This document shows positions 32,640 through 42,161 of a stretch of DNA of 64,000 nucleotides, in pieces. The notes beneath the pieces were generated by a model. It was not told where the DNA came from. It was given only the letters and a program-made list of their open reading frames with translations, and ran no database searches. The stretch is taken from assembly GCF_014196715.1 (NCBI RefSeq), contig NZ_JACIEF010000003.1, positions 773,874 to 837,873 on the forward strand. The letters are read 5' to 3'. The DNA comes from Pedobacter zeae (lineage in GTDB: Bacteria > Bacteroidota > Bacteroidia > Sphingobacteriales > Sphingobacteriaceae). The translations under genes and the position numbers were made by a program. How positions within the stretch are numbered: the stretch's first letter is position 1; every line of letters begins with the position of its first letter.

Positions 32640-33887
32640 TTACAGGTTTAATTCCTTAATCTTCCTGTATAAGGTCCGTTCTGATATGCCCAGTTCCTGT
32701 GCAGCAAATTTACGCTTGCCCTTATGTTTTTTGAGTGCCTTTTTAATCAGATCTGATTCCTTATCAACCAGCGACAGCGATTCTTCAACCTCTTCTGCCT
32801 CGTGCGTAAAATAATCTGCATTATTATTGCTGTTGATATTATTATTGCTTGGGGCAGGTTGCTGAATGGTAAAGGCATGCTCTTGTCCAACCGGCAATTC
32901 CACATCCCTATACAATTGATTGATATACTGTGGATTATCAGCCAAAACAGTGGCCGTATTTCCGCCATGCTGGATAATTTCGGCAACCAGTTTTTTAAGT
33001 TCAACCATATCCTTTTTCATATCGAAAAGGACTTTATACAAAATATCGCGTTCGGTAAAATCTTCTTTCGATTGTGAATTGATGGCCATTGGCAAATTAC
33101 TGCCGGCCTCATTAGGGATATAATTTAAAATAGCCTGTCCGCTAACATTACGGTCTTTTTCCAGCACACAGATTTGTTCTGCAATATTTTTTAGCTGACG
33201 AACATTTCCAGGCCAGCTGTAATTGGTTAAAATCTGGATGGCATCAGGTTCGAGGTGTAAAGCCGGACTACGGTATTTATCGCTAAAATCGGCAGCAAAT
33301 TTTCTAAACAACAGGTAAATATCTTCCTTACGCTCATGCAAAGGCGGGATACGCAAAGGAACGGTGTTTAACCGGTAATATAAATCCTCCCTGAATTTTC
33401 CGTTTTTTACCCTGTTGTATACATCAACATTGGTGGCGGCAATAATGCGTACATCTGTTTTCTGAACTTTAGACGAACCTACGCGCAAATATTCGCCGCT
33501 TTCTAAGATACGCAATAAACGGGCCTGTGTGCCCAAAGGCAGCTCGGCAACCTCATCTAAAAAGATGGTACCGCCATTTGCCACCTCAAAATAACCTTTA
33601 CGGGCCTCATGAGCACCGGTAAAAGATCCTTTTTCGTGACCAAAAAGCTCTGAATCTATTGTTCCTTCGGGGATAGCACCACAGTTCACCGCAATAAAAG
33701 CACCGTGTTTGCGGGCACTCATTTGATGGATAATCTGAGAAAAAACCTCTTTACCGCTACCACTTTCGCCGGTAATTAATACCGACATATCGGTGGGCGC
33801 TACCTGGCTTGCAATATCTATAGCACGGTTAAGTAAAGGCGAATTGCCTATAATACCGAACCGCTGTTTAATGTTTTGTGTATCCAT
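32640..33887 (-). CDS. Sigma-54-dependent transcriptional activator without a receiver domain
   Basis: The 415-residue protein begins directly with the AAA+ domain: Walker A GESGSGKE (about 40-47), the sigma-54 contact loop GSFTGA (GAFTGA variant, about 88-93) and Walker B GGTIFLDEVAEL. The C-terminus has a Fis-type HTH (KRKFAAQELGISERTLYRKI). No N-terminal receiver or ligand domain is present, so activity may be set by expression or by a partner. The linker carries a low-complexity Asn stretch. It should drive RpoN promoters. Its position between miaB and lptE is the typical one. Confidence 0.92.
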   Translation of the reverse strand: MDTQNIKQRFGIIGNSPLLNRAIDIASQVAPTDMSVLITGESGSGKEVFSQIIHQMSARKHGAFIAVNCGAIPEGTIDSELFGHEKGSFTGAHEARKGYFEVANGGTIFLDEVAELPLGTQARLLRILESGEYLRVGSSKVQKTDVRIIAATNVDVYNRVKNGKFREDLYYRLNTVPLRIPPLHERKEDIYLLFRKFAADFSDKYRSPALHLEPDAIQILTNYSWPGNVRQLKNIAEQICVLEKDRNVSGQAILNYIPNEAGSNLPMAINSQSKEDFTERDILYKVLFDMKKDMVELKKLVAEIIQHGGNTATVLADNPQYINQLYRDVELPVGQEHAFTIQQPAPSNNNINSNNNADYFTHEAEEVEESLSLVDKESDLIKKALKKHKGKRKFAAQELGISERTLYRKIKELNL

Positions 33888-33905
33888 TTTTTCTTTCTAA
33901 AGTTA

Positions 33906-33968
33906 CGTCACACTGAACTTGTTTCAGTGTCTTTCAAATTAGGATGCTGAAACAAGTTCAGCATGACG
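33906..33968. repeat. Inverted-repeat element (CTGAACTTGTTTCAG type)
   Basis: CGTCACACTGAACTTGTTTC from 33906 pairs with GCTGAAACAAGTTCAGCATG near the right end. The core CTGAACTTGTTTCAG is a perfect 15-bp stem. It lies just after miaB and may end or stabilise the miaB message. It shares the TCAnnCTGAAC core with the other elements in the window. Confidence 0.8.
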
Positions 33969-33972
33969 GATG

Positions 33973-35391
33973 TTATGATACGATTTTACCAATTAACGTA
34001 GCAGATGTACATTTCTCGATATACACATTTGCATACTCTCCTGGTTTAACCCCCTCAATTATAGGGAAAATGGCCATTGCACCGCTATCGCCCCTTCCGC
34101 AATAATCCAGATCTGATTTTTTAGAAGTACCCTCAATCAATACGCGGATGGTTTTACCTACCCACTCTTGTAAACGCATTAAGGAGTGTGCCTGTTGTTT
34201 AGCTAAAATTTCGGCTAAACGGCGTTTTTTTACTTCTTCCGGAATATCATCTTCCAATTTGCGGGCCGCTAAAGTTCCGGGTCTTTCTGAATAGGTGAAA
34301 TTATAGGCAAAATCATATTGCACATAATCCATCATGCTCAGGGTTTCCTGGTGCTCTTCTTCCGTTTCGGTACAGAAACCTGCAATAATATCGGTAGAAA
34401 TTGCACAACCCGGAATAATTCTGCGTATGGCATCGATCCGGTTAATGTACCACTCGCGGGTATAAGTCCGGTTCATCAATTCTAATACACGTGTATTACC
34501 CGATTGAACTGGTAAATGAATATAATTACAAATATTATCGTATTTGGCAATGGTATATAAAACTTCGTCGGTAATGTCTTTAGGGTGCGACGTAGAGAAA
34601 CGTACCCTTAAATCAGGGCTAACCAAAGCCGTTTGTTCTAAAAGCTGGGCAAAGTTTACGGTTTCCGTTCCGTCTTCTGATGTCCAGGTATACGAATCTA
34701 CGTTCTGGCCTAATAGCGTTACCTCGCGGTAACCACCTTCAAACAAGGCTTTTGCTTCTTCCACAATCGAGTGGGCATCGCGGCTACGTTCGCGGCCCCG
34801 GGTAAAAGGCACCACACAGAAAGAGCACATGTTATTGCAACCACGGGTGATGGAAATAAATGCAGTAATTCCGTTGCTGTTCAATCGAACCGGACTGATA
34901 TCCGCATAGGTTTCCTCGCGCGATAGCAGTACATTAACGGCTTTATGACCGCTTTCTACCTGCTCAATTAAATTAGGCAGGTCGCGGTAAGCATCCGGTC
35001 CAACCACTACATCAACCAAACGTTCTTCTTCCAGGAATTTTGATTTTAACCGCTCGGCCATACAACCCAGCACCCCAACAATTAATTTCGGGTTACGGCG
35101 TTTTTCTACCCCAAACTGCGATAAACGGTTACGTACCCTGGTTTCGGCATTTTCACGGATAGAGCAGGTGTTAATGAAGATCACATCGGCCTGATGGTAA
35201 TCCCCGGTGGTTTCAAATCCTGTTTCAGAAAGAATAGAAGCAACGATTTCACTGTCGGCAAAATTCATAGCACAGCCGTAACTCTCGATATATAATTTAC
35301 GGGCATCAGCTTTTACCGGCGTATCTAAAATTAGTGCCTCACCTTGCCTCGCTTCATCGTGCGTCTTATCTGGTAGTTGTAAATCAATCAT
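33973..35391 (-). CDS. miaB: tRNA-2-methylthio-N6-dimethylallyladenosine synthase MiaB
   Basis: The 472-residue radical-SAM enzyme adds the methylthio group to i6A37 of tRNAs that read UNN codons. The N-terminal domain has its three cluster cysteines in ESYGCAMNFADSE, INTCSIRENAETR and GVLGCMAERLK. The radical-SAM motif is GCNNMCSFC in TRGCNNMCSFCVVPFTRGRE. The last 65 residues form a TRAM RNA-binding domain. It is the first gene of the miaB / sigma-54 activator / lptE / TPR / secG series on the minus strand. Confidence 0.96.
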   Translation of the reverse strand: MIDLQLPDKTHDEARQGEALILDTPVKADARKLYIESYGCAMNFADSEIVASILSETGFETTGDYHQADVIFINTCSIRENAETRVRNRLSQFGVEKRRNPKLIVGVLGCMAERLKSKFLEEERLVDVVVGPDAYRDLPNLIEQVESGHKAVNVLLSREETYADISPVRLNSNGITAFISITRGCNNMCSFCVVPFTRGRERSRDAHSIVEEAKALFEGGYREVTLLGQNVDSYTWTSEDGTETVNFAQLLEQTALVSPDLRVRFSTSHPKDITDEVLYTIAKYDNICNYIHLPVQSGNTRVLELMNRTYTREWYINRIDAIRRIIPGCAISTDIIAGFCTETEEEHQETLSMMDYVQYDFAYNFTYSERPGTLAARKLEDDIPEEVKKRRLAEILAKQQAHSLMRLQEWVGKTIRVLIEGTSKKSDLDYCGRGDSGAMAIFPIIEGVKPGEYANVYIEKCTSATLIGKIVS

Positions 35392-35851
35392 TATTTAAAA
35401 ACATTTTGGGGATTGCAAAAATACATAAATAAAATTAAAAGTGACAAATTGACATATTTTGTTTAAATGTTTACAGTACGATTATGATTTCGTCAATTTT
35501 GAAGAGGGTAGCCAACGTATTCCCAAAAATATTAACGCTTTTTTTTGGAAATGTAGGGTTCTGTGCCAATGGCAGCTGTAGTCCCGCCCCCGCTTCTGCC
35601 CCAATTGAAAAAATTGGGGGCATCCCGCTAAGGTCGGGTTTAGGAACAAAGGGTTGTACATGAAGCACACAAATACCATTAACCTTAGCACCCACCTGGC
35701 CCTTGGCGAAGCGGTACCCTGCGCTCAAAGATTAACAAATAAAACCGTCCTCAATATCTCCTCTTTGGCCTTTCTCCTTTAGACTTTTCGCTTGCTGCCC
35801 AAAAACCTTTCGCGTTCCCATCTGTTACCTATCGATAGCCCTAATAAATAG
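35392..35851. other. Intergenic region with GC-rich hairpins and a repeat motif
   Basis: In this 460-bp gap CCCCAATT (35599-35606) and AATTGGGG (35612-35619) form a perfect stem with a 5-nt loop, and CCCG/CGGG lies just after. GAAGCGGTACCCTGC at 35708-35722 is an exact inverted copy of a 15-mer present in three units of the tandem array at 55.7-56.7 kb. The frame open here on the minus strand (35471-35728) has repeat-like composition and I do not call it a gene. Divergent promoters of miaB and the AsmA-like gene must lie at the ends. Confidence 0.55.
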
Positions 35852-37639
35852 ATGACAACGCAGCATAGAAGTAAAATTTGGGCCTGGATTGGAAGTATAT
35901 CCGGCATATTGATTTTAATTGTTGCATTTGGCGCCATGTTTTTGAGCGCCCGATGGAAGCCTATATTGACTGAAAAAATTAAGGCTGGCGTTTATAATGG
36001 TTCACGCCACCTGTACCGGATAGATTTTAAAAGCATTAACCTCAATGTAATTACCGGTAGTTTGGCTTTGCGTGATGTTACCCTAATTCCAGACACCTCG
36101 GTTTTTGACAGCCTGAGTAAAAAACACCTGGCACCGGCCCACACTTTCGAGCTTAAATTAAAGAAACTGCAGATTACCAGAACCGGAATATTAACGGCCT
36201 ACTTTAAAAAAGAGATAAATGTAAATGAAATCCTTTTACAGCGGCCTTCCATCAACATGATTTTTAATAAGGTGGCCCCAAAACGCGATACCTTAAAAGA
36301 TGAAAAATCGCTTTATGAACAGATTTCAGGCACCTTTAAATCGGTACATGTTAAACGCATTAAAATTGTAGATGCCGATTTCGACTACATCAATAAAGCC
36401 GCAGCTAAAAAGACTAAAAAATCCGTTAAGCACCTGGATATTACCGTGAACGATTTCCTGCTCGATTCCCTCTCGGCTCATGATACAACAAGATTCTATT
36501 ATACCAAAGATGTATCTTTTCAGCTAGCCGGTTATAAATCGGTTACAAAGGATAAAATGTACTCGATGAAGGTTGATACGATTAAGGGCTCCACTTCGTC
36601 TAAAAAGATAACGGTTAAGGGCTTTAAACTTATCCCTCTATACGATAAAATGACCTTTGCCCGTAAATATAACGTACAGAAAGACCGCTATAATTTTACT
36701 TTCGGAAAAATAGAATTTAAGGGGGTTGATTTTCTGTCCTTAAATACCGACCAGAAATTATATGCAAAATCGCTGAATATCGGGCCGGCCAATGTTGAGG
36801 TATTTATGAGCCGGGAATCGCCACCACCCCCAGGCTTTGATAAAGGCCGGAATTACCCGCATATGGCCCTGAAAAGATTAGGTATACCCGCCTTAATTGA
36901 TACGGTGAAGCTTAGGAACGTAGATGTAAGCTATTCGGAATTTAATCCGGCAAGCAAAAAAATCGGTTCCGTTGATTTTAAAGCCCTCAGCGGAACGATC
37001 TTAAATGTAACCAACGATAGCCTGCAGCTCGCCAAAAAGAACCATGCAGTAGCTGATTTAAATTCACGATTAATGGGGTCGGCAAAACTAAACGTAAAAA
37101 TTGATTTTAACCTTACCGATAAGAATGGTGCATTTACCTACAGTGGGCGTTTAGACCGTTTTGATATGAAAAACCTAAATCCACTATCTAAAGCACTGGG
37201 CTTGATAGAAATAGAAAGCGGGGATATACAACATATTGATTTCAGGGCAAACGGAAATTTAAGATCGGCAACAGGCACTATAAACATGCTTTATACCAAC
37301 CTGAAAGTAAAGCTCTTATCGGATAATATTGATGGGGAGGGGACCAAGAAAAAAGGGTTTTTGTCTTTTTTAGCCAATACCCTTTTGATTAAAAATGAAA
37401 ACCCCCAAAAAGGTAAAGCACCCAGAACAGCAAGTATGACCAACACCAGGATTAATTCGGCTTCGTTTTTTAATCTGATGTGGAAAACCGTTTTTGTAGG
37501 CATAAAAGAGATTGTGGGGGTTGGCATCGTACCCGAAAAAAACCCGGTAAAACAGCAAAAAGTAATTGCCAAAAAAATAAGAGAACAAAAACGGGCCGAT
37601 AGGAAGGCTGCTAGAAAGGCCCAAAGGGAAAAAAACTAA
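35852..37639 (+). CDS. AsmA/TamB-like membrane-anchored protein, first of two paralogues
   Basis: The 595-residue protein has one N-terminal membrane helix (about 11-32). A large periplasmic part made of short amphipathic strands follows, with phrases such as FKSINLNVITGSLALRDVTL, which recalls the N-terminal domain of AsmA-like proteins. The C-terminal block LSFLANTLLIKNENP, SASFFNLMWKTVFVGIKEIV is shared with the next gene. The last 30 residues are strongly basic (KKIREQKRADRKAARKAQRE). AsmA-like proteins bridge the envelope and affect lipid or outer-membrane traffic; this assignment is by resemblance only. Confidence 0.7.
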   Translation: MTTQHRSKIWAWIGSISGILILIVAFGAMFLSARWKPILTEKIKAGVYNGSRHLYRIDFKSINLNVITGSLALRDVTLIPDTSVFDSLSKKHLAPAHTFELKLKKLQITRTGILTAYFKKEINVNEILLQRPSINMIFNKVAPKRDTLKDEKSLYEQISGTFKSVHVKRIKIVDADFDYINKAAAKKTKKSVKHLDITVNDFLLDSLSAHDTTRFYYTKDVSFQLAGYKSVTKDKMYSMKVDTIKGSTSSKKITVKGFKLIPLYDKMTFARKYNVQKDRYNFTFGKIEFKGVDFLSLNTDQKLYAKSLNIGPANVEVFMSRESPPPPGFDKGRNYPHMALKRLGIPALIDTVKLRNVDVSYSEFNPASKKIGSVDFKALSGTILNVTNDSLQLAKKNHAVADLNSRLMGSAKLNVKIDFNLTDKNGAFTYSGRLDRFDMKNLNPLSKALGLIEIESGDIQHIDFRANGNLRSATGTINMLYTNLKVKLLSDNIDGEGTKKKGFLSFLANTLLIKNENPQKGKAPRTASMTNTRINSASFFNLMWKTVFVGIKEIVGVGIVPEKNPVKQQKVIAKKIREQKRADRKAARKAQREKN

Positions 37640-37707
37640 GGGTACATTTCTGTAATTTAGGTTATAACCGTATATTGCTGATAAAACTACAGCCTCTCAT
37701 TTTTTTA

Positions 37708-39522
37708 ATGCCTGATACAAAAAGACACCGTTATAATGTTTTTAAATGGATTGCGGGTACATTACTCGGTATTTTTATTGTACTGGCCGGTTTAGCCTGG
37801 TTTTTAAATGTAAAATCGCGGCCTGTATTGAGCAACAGGATAAAAACACTCCTTTATAAATCGACAGACAGTTTATATACAATAACCTTTACCAAAGTTA
37901 CTACCAATGTATTTACGGGCAATGCTACTTTACAAAACGTAAAAATAACACCTGATAACAACCGGTTTAAGCAGCTTATTGCCCTAAAAAGGGCTCCAAA
38001 CAACCTTTATAGTGTTTCATTAAAGAAACTGGTAGTGAAACGTTTTCACCCTTTAACCTTGTACCGCGAAAAAAAACTGCAGGTAGAAGAGGTTATTTTT
38101 GATAAGCCAGAAGTAACCATGGTTAACCAGCAGTTTCCGTTTAACGAGGGGCGTGCACCGCGACCGATTAAATCGCCCTACGACATTATCTCTAAAAACC
38201 TGAAGGAGTTTAGCATTAAAACCATCCGTTTTAAAGATGTAAGCTTTAAATATGTGAATAAAAATGTGCCCAACTCACTACCTTTCGATATTGACGACCT
38301 CAACATAACATTAACCGATCTTTTGGTCGATTCTACCTCTGCTGATGACCCCAAGAGGTTTTACCTGCTTAAAGATATTATGATCAATCTTAACAACTAT
38401 GTGTACCGTACACCCGATAAAATGTACGACATTAAGCTTGATCAGCTCGATTTTAGGGCTACCACGGGTAAACTAAGGGTTAATCGCTTTGCGCTGGTTC
38501 CCTTATACGATGAAATGAAATTCGGCAGGGTTGCCGGTTACCCGAGGGAACGTTTTGATATCGGTATGCGCAATATTATGCTCAACGGCATCGATCTTCC
38601 GCTCTACATCAGCAAACAAGAGCTCTGGGCGAAAGAAATGGCTATTTCTAATGGTTTTATTTCGGTTTTTAACCAAAATGGATTACCGAAAAAGCCACAG
38701 GAGAACAAGATCGGAAAATTTCCGCACCAGCTTTTACAGCTGCTTAAAGCGCCCATACTGGTACAGAAAATTCAATTGAAAGATATAAATGTTACCTATT
38801 CGGTTTTTAACCAGGAAAGCAACCAAAGAGGACGGATTAGTTTTGAAAACACTTCAGGAATTATAAAAAACGCTACCAACCTTGATAATATTAAAGCCAT
38901 AAACCCAATAATGGAGGTTAATCTCAATACTTACCTGTTTGGACAGGGAAAACTTGATGTAATTTTTAATTTTAATCTTACCGCTAAAGATGGAGAATTT
39001 TCTTACAGCGGAGTTTTGCATAATTTTAACGCCAGGGTTTTAAATCAGATTACCAAACCGCTTGGCCTGGTGCGCATTAACCGGGGCAACGTAGATAAGC
39101 TGAAATTCAATTTTAAAGCCAACGATTTCGGTGCCAAAGGAAGGGTAAGCTTCTCTTATTACGATCTTTCTGTGGCCCTGATGAAGAATGACCCTGAAAA
39201 AGACCATTTGGTTACCCGCGGATTTCTTTCATTTTTGGCCAATGCACTTATTATCAAATCCGAAAACCCTGGTGCCGACGGAAAACTGAATGCGGTAGAT
39301 GTTGATTACAGCCGGCCATCAAACACCTCATTTTTTAACCTGATCTGGAAGAGCCTTTTTACAGGGATAAAATACAGTATTGGTATTACCGAAGAAAAGC
39401 AAAAGGAAGTGCGGCAACATATTGCACGTTTTAAAGCTATGCGTGCCAGCCATAACCTAAGGGTTAAAAAAAGATTAGAGCGCCGCTTGCAAAGGCAACG
39501 GGAGCAAAATGAAAAACGGTGA
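37708..39522 (+). CDS. AsmA/TamB-like membrane-anchored protein, second paralogue
   Basis: From the ATG at 37708 (MPDTKRHRYN) the protein has 604 residues; the in-frame TTG at 37675 would add 11 residues that fit poorly. It mirrors the upstream gene: one membrane helix (about 13-35), a strand-rich periplasmic part (FTKVTTNVFTGNATLQNVKI), the block LSFLANALIIKSENP, NTSFFNLIWKSLFTGIKYSI, and a basic C-terminus (KKRLERRLQRQREQNEKR). The two genes are 68 nt apart and clearly arose by tandem duplication, then diverged. They probably act together in the envelope. Confidence 0.7.
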   Translation: MPDTKRHRYNVFKWIAGTLLGIFIVLAGLAWFLNVKSRPVLSNRIKTLLYKSTDSLYTITFTKVTTNVFTGNATLQNVKITPDNNRFKQLIALKRAPNNLYSVSLKKLVVKRFHPLTLYREKKLQVEEVIFDKPEVTMVNQQFPFNEGRAPRPIKSPYDIISKNLKEFSIKTIRFKDVSFKYVNKNVPNSLPFDIDDLNITLTDLLVDSTSADDPKRFYLLKDIMINLNNYVYRTPDKMYDIKLDQLDFRATTGKLRVNRFALVPLYDEMKFGRVAGYPRERFDIGMRNIMLNGIDLPLYISKQELWAKEMAISNGFISVFNQNGLPKKPQENKIGKFPHQLLQLLKAPILVQKIQLKDINVTYSVFNQESNQRGRISFENTSGIIKNATNLDNIKAINPIMEVNLNTYLFGQGKLDVIFNFNLTAKDGEFSYSGVLHNFNARVLNQITKPLGLVRINRGNVDKLKFNFKANDFGAKGRVSFSYYDLSVALMKNDPEKDHLVTRGFLSFLANALIIKSENPGADGKLNAVDVDYSRPSNTSFFNLIWKSLFTGIKYSIGITEEKQKEVRQHIARFKAMRASHNLRVKKRLERRLQRQREQNEKR

Positions 39523-39572
39523 CATTCCGTAACCTTTTCTTATCTTTATTCTCTAAACCTTAAACTAAAATT

Positions 39573-40130
39573 ATGATTATTGCCCTCGTTATTATCGGAT
39601 TCGTCTTTCTTGTTGGAATTTTCTTTTACAACTCGCTTATCGGAAAGAAAAACCAGGTAACAAATGCTTTTTCGGCCATTGATGTAATGCTTAAAAAACG
39701 ATTCGACCTGATTCCAAACCTTGTTGAAGTGGTAAAACAATATACCACTTACGAGCAGGGAACTTTAACTAAAATCGTTGAACTGAGGTCAAAAGCAGGT
39801 TCACCAAACATCAGCAATGCAGAAAAAGCAGATTTAGATGCACAATTAAGCAGCAATATAAAAGGTTTGATGGTTAACATCGAAAATTACCCTGGTTTAA
39901 AGGCCAATACCAATTTTATTAACCTGCAAACTACCTGGACCGAAAGTGAAGAACAGATTGCCGCTGCCAGAAGAGCTTATAATGCCTCGGTAACCGATTA
40001 CAATAATTCGATTATGATGTTTCCAGGCAGTTTATTTGCAGGGATGCTAAACTTCCAGGCAATTGCCGTTTTAGAAACCGCAGCAGAAGAACGCAACAAC
40101 ATTAACGCAAAAGAGCTCTTTAACCATTAA
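39573..40130 (+). CDS. lemA: LemA-family protein
   Basis: The 185-residue protein has an N-terminal membrane helix (about 2-22) followed by the LemA pattern: YNSLIGKKNQVTNAFSAIDV, MLKKRFDLIPNLVEVVKQYT and, in the middle, NIENYPGLKANTNFINLQTT, EEQIAAARRAYNASVTDYNN. LemA proteins are anchored helical bundles facing the periplasm or outside; their role is not well known. The stop overlaps the start of the DUF3137 gene by one base (TAATG), so the two are translationally coupled. Confidence 0.95.
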   Translation: MIIALVIIGFVFLVGIFFYNSLIGKKNQVTNAFSAIDVMLKKRFDLIPNLVEVVKQYTTYEQGTLTKIVELRSKAGSPNISNAEKADLDAQLSSNIKGLMVNIENYPGLKANTNFINLQTTWTESEEQIAAARRAYNASVTDYNNSIMMFPGSLFAGMLNFQAIAVLETAAEERNNINAKELFNH

Positions 40131-41086
40131 TGTTATCTGATACAGCAAACAATGTGGCCTTGCAACAAGTTTTGGCCAAAATGGAGGTCACGCGTAAAAG
40201 AATTGCCGCTACCCAAACCAAAGGCTATATTTTTATTGCAGCCGGTATCTTGCTTGGTATCCTGGGCTTCATTTTGGGGTTTCCCCTTGCCGGTATAATT
40301 AGTGGTTTAATTCCTTTAATTTATGGGGGTATTCTGTTATTTAACATCAACGATGCGTTAACAGCTTACCAAAATGCCTACAAAACCAATGTAATTGGGG
40401 CTGCCCTTAAATTTTTAGACGAAAGCTTATCGATTAAGCCCGAACAGGGTATTGAAGCTTCGGAATTTATGTACACACAGTTATTCAGTACTGAGCCCGA
40501 CCGTTATAAAACAGAAGATCTGGTTAGTGGAAGTGCTGATAAAACCAGGTTTTACTTTGCAGAAGTACATGCCGAATATAAAACAGTAACCCAAACAAAA
40601 AACGAAACCCGGACAGAGTGGCACGACATTTTTAGGGGAATTATATTTGCTGCCGATTTTAACAAAAAATTTAATGGCGTAACCCTCGTGAGGCCAAAAG
40701 ATTTCGGAGCAGCTTTTGGTGCGTGGTTTTCAAAAAATCTATTTTCTTTTGGCCGTAACCAGGCTATCCAATTGGAAAATGTAACATTCGATAAGACCTT
40801 TGTCACTTATGGTTCAGACCAGGTCGAATCCAGGTATATCCTTACCCCCGCACTGATGGAACGTATACTCAGCCTCAATCATCAGGCAAAGTATACCATC
40901 AGCCTATCTTTTATCGAATCGAGGATGTATATCGCATTCCCATTGAACCGGAATTATTTTGAGGCACCTGTTTTTAAGTCACTACTAAATCCGGAAACCG
41001 TAGATCAAGATATCTCCACCATAAAGTTTATGTATGATATTGTTAAAGAGCTGGATCTGAATACAAGGATCTGGGGAAAAGACTAG
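40130..41086 (+). CDS. DUF3137-domain membrane protein
   Basis: The 318-residue protein has two hydrophobic helices (about 28-47 and 50-68) followed by a DUF3137 domain with DLVSGSADKTRFYFAEVHAE, TEWHDIFRGIIFAADFNKKF and the late LSFIESRMYIAFPLNRNYFE. DUF3137 proteins are commonly encoded with LemA, as here with a TAATG overlap, and the pair is likely a membrane complex. The biochemical role is unknown. Confidence 0.92.
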   Translation: MLSDTANNVALQQVLAKMEVTRKRIAATQTKGYIFIAAGILLGILGFILGFPLAGIISGLIPLIYGGILLFNINDALTAYQNAYKTNVIGAALKFLDESLSIKPEQGIEASEFMYTQLFSTEPDRYKTEDLVSGSADKTRFYFAEVHAEYKTVTQTKNETRTEWHDIFRGIIFAADFNKKFNGVTLVRPKDFGAAFGAWFSKNLFSFGRNQAIQLENVTFDKTFVTYGSDQVESRYILTPALMERILSLNHQAKYTISLSFIESRMYIAFPLNRNYFEAPVFKSLLNPETVDQDISTIKFMYDIVKELDLNTRIWGKD

Positions 41087-41190
41087 CAGGTTTTTCACTG
41101 CAATACCGCCAGTTTTTTGGGGCTTGCAAAGGTTTTTGTAAATTTTAATAGCAGAAGCAATTGTTTTGCCCGACAGTTAAATAAAAAGCA

Positions 41191-41556
41191 TTAACTCAAA
41201 TGTTTTTTTACAATTTCTTCGAGTGCAGCGATATCAAATGGTTTGGATAAGTAACTATCGGCGCCAGCCTCATCAGCTAACGAAGAGATATCATTATTGG
41301 CCGAAAAATAGATGACAGGGATATGCTTTAAACCGGGATGGCGTTTTAATGCTTTAGTGGCCTGTATCCCTCCCAGATCGGGTAACCAATTATCCATAAA
41401 AATTAAATCGGGCATGTAGGCTGCAACCTGTTCTTCTATATTATTGGCATTTTCTGATGTTTTTATTTCATACCCGGCATCTTCCAAAATAAATGTGCAG
41501 AGATCAAGAATATCCCTGTTATCATCAAAAACAAATACTTTTTTTGTAACCATCAT
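41191..41556 (-). CDS. Single-domain response regulator (receiver only)
   Basis: The 121-residue protein is one CheY-like receiver. It has the acidic pair D11-D12, phospho-acceptor D55 (LIFMDNWLPDLGG), a Ser at 85 in FSAN in place of the usual Thr/Ser, and K105 (YLSKPFD). No output domain is present. It is the last gene of the minus-strand signalling cluster, 20 nt after the CheB gene. It may pass phosphate on or act on a protein target; none is visible nearby. Confidence 0.93.
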   Translation of the reverse strand: MMVTKKVFVFDDNRDILDLCTFILEDAGYEIKTSENANNIEEQVAAYMPDLIFMDNWLPDLGGIQATKALKRHPGLKHIPVIYFSANNDISSLADEAGADSYLSKPFDIAALEEIVKKHLS

Positions 41557-41576
41557 GTTAACCTCCCGAAAAGCAA

Positions 41577-42161
41577 TTAATCGTTTAACTTATTTATATA
41601 ATCGGCCATATTGTGGCTGTCCAATATCACATGCGGTTCAACATTCAGAACAGCTTGTTGCGGCATATAAGGCATTATTGCTGTATATGGGTTCTGTATA
41701 ACCACCCGTCCCTTAAAATTGTTTACACTTTTTAATCCTTCTACCCCATCTGCATTAGATCCTGAAAGTAAAATGCAGACCAGTTTTTCTTTAAAAACCT
41801 CAGCTGCTGACTGAAAGGTAACATCAATTGATGGTCGGGAGTAATTTACTTTTTCCGAATAATCTAAAGATATACTTTGGTCTTGCTCGATCAGCATATG
41901 GTAATCTGCAGGTGCAATGAAAACTTTACCCGGACTTAAAAATTCTTTTTCATTCGCTTCACAAACGGCCAGTCTGGTACGCGATTTTAACAGATCGGTT
42001 AAAAGGGATTCGTTACTTGCCTTACGGTGTACCACTATTACAATAGGGAAAGGGATATCATTCCGCAATGCAGGAAAAATTTCGAGCAATACATCTAAGC
42101 TACCGGCCGAACCGCCAATTATTAATGCAGCACAGGGCGAACCATCTATAATTTCCGCCAT
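41577..42161 (-). CDS. CheB-type methylesterase domain protein without receiver
   Basis: The 194-residue protein is only the catalytic half of CheB. The expected triad is present: S18 in IGGSAGS, H45 in VVHRKAS and D138 in LSGSNADG. FIAPADYHM and RPSIDVTFQSAAEVF are further family sites. Normal CheB has an N-terminal receiver that controls it; this one lacks it, so control may come from the separate receivers in the cluster. Its start overlaps the end of the CheR gene by 16 nt. It would remove methyl esters or amidate groups from glutamates of an unknown target. Confidence 0.92.
   Translation of the reverse strand: MAEIIDGSPCAALIIGGSAGSLDVLLEIFPALRNDIPFPIVIVVHRKASNESLLTDLLKSRTRLAVCEANEKEFLSPGKVFIAPADYHMLIEQDQSISLDYSEKVNYSRPSIDVTFQSAAEVFKEKLVCILLSGSNADGVEGLKSVNNFKGRVVIQNPYTAIMPYMPQQAVLNVEPHVILDSHNMADYINKLND

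Noticed and set aside
35471..35728. Open frame of 85 residues on the minus strand
   Set aside because: It reads through a GC-rich hairpin and a dispersed repeat motif, and gives a low-complexity product with no recognisable domain.
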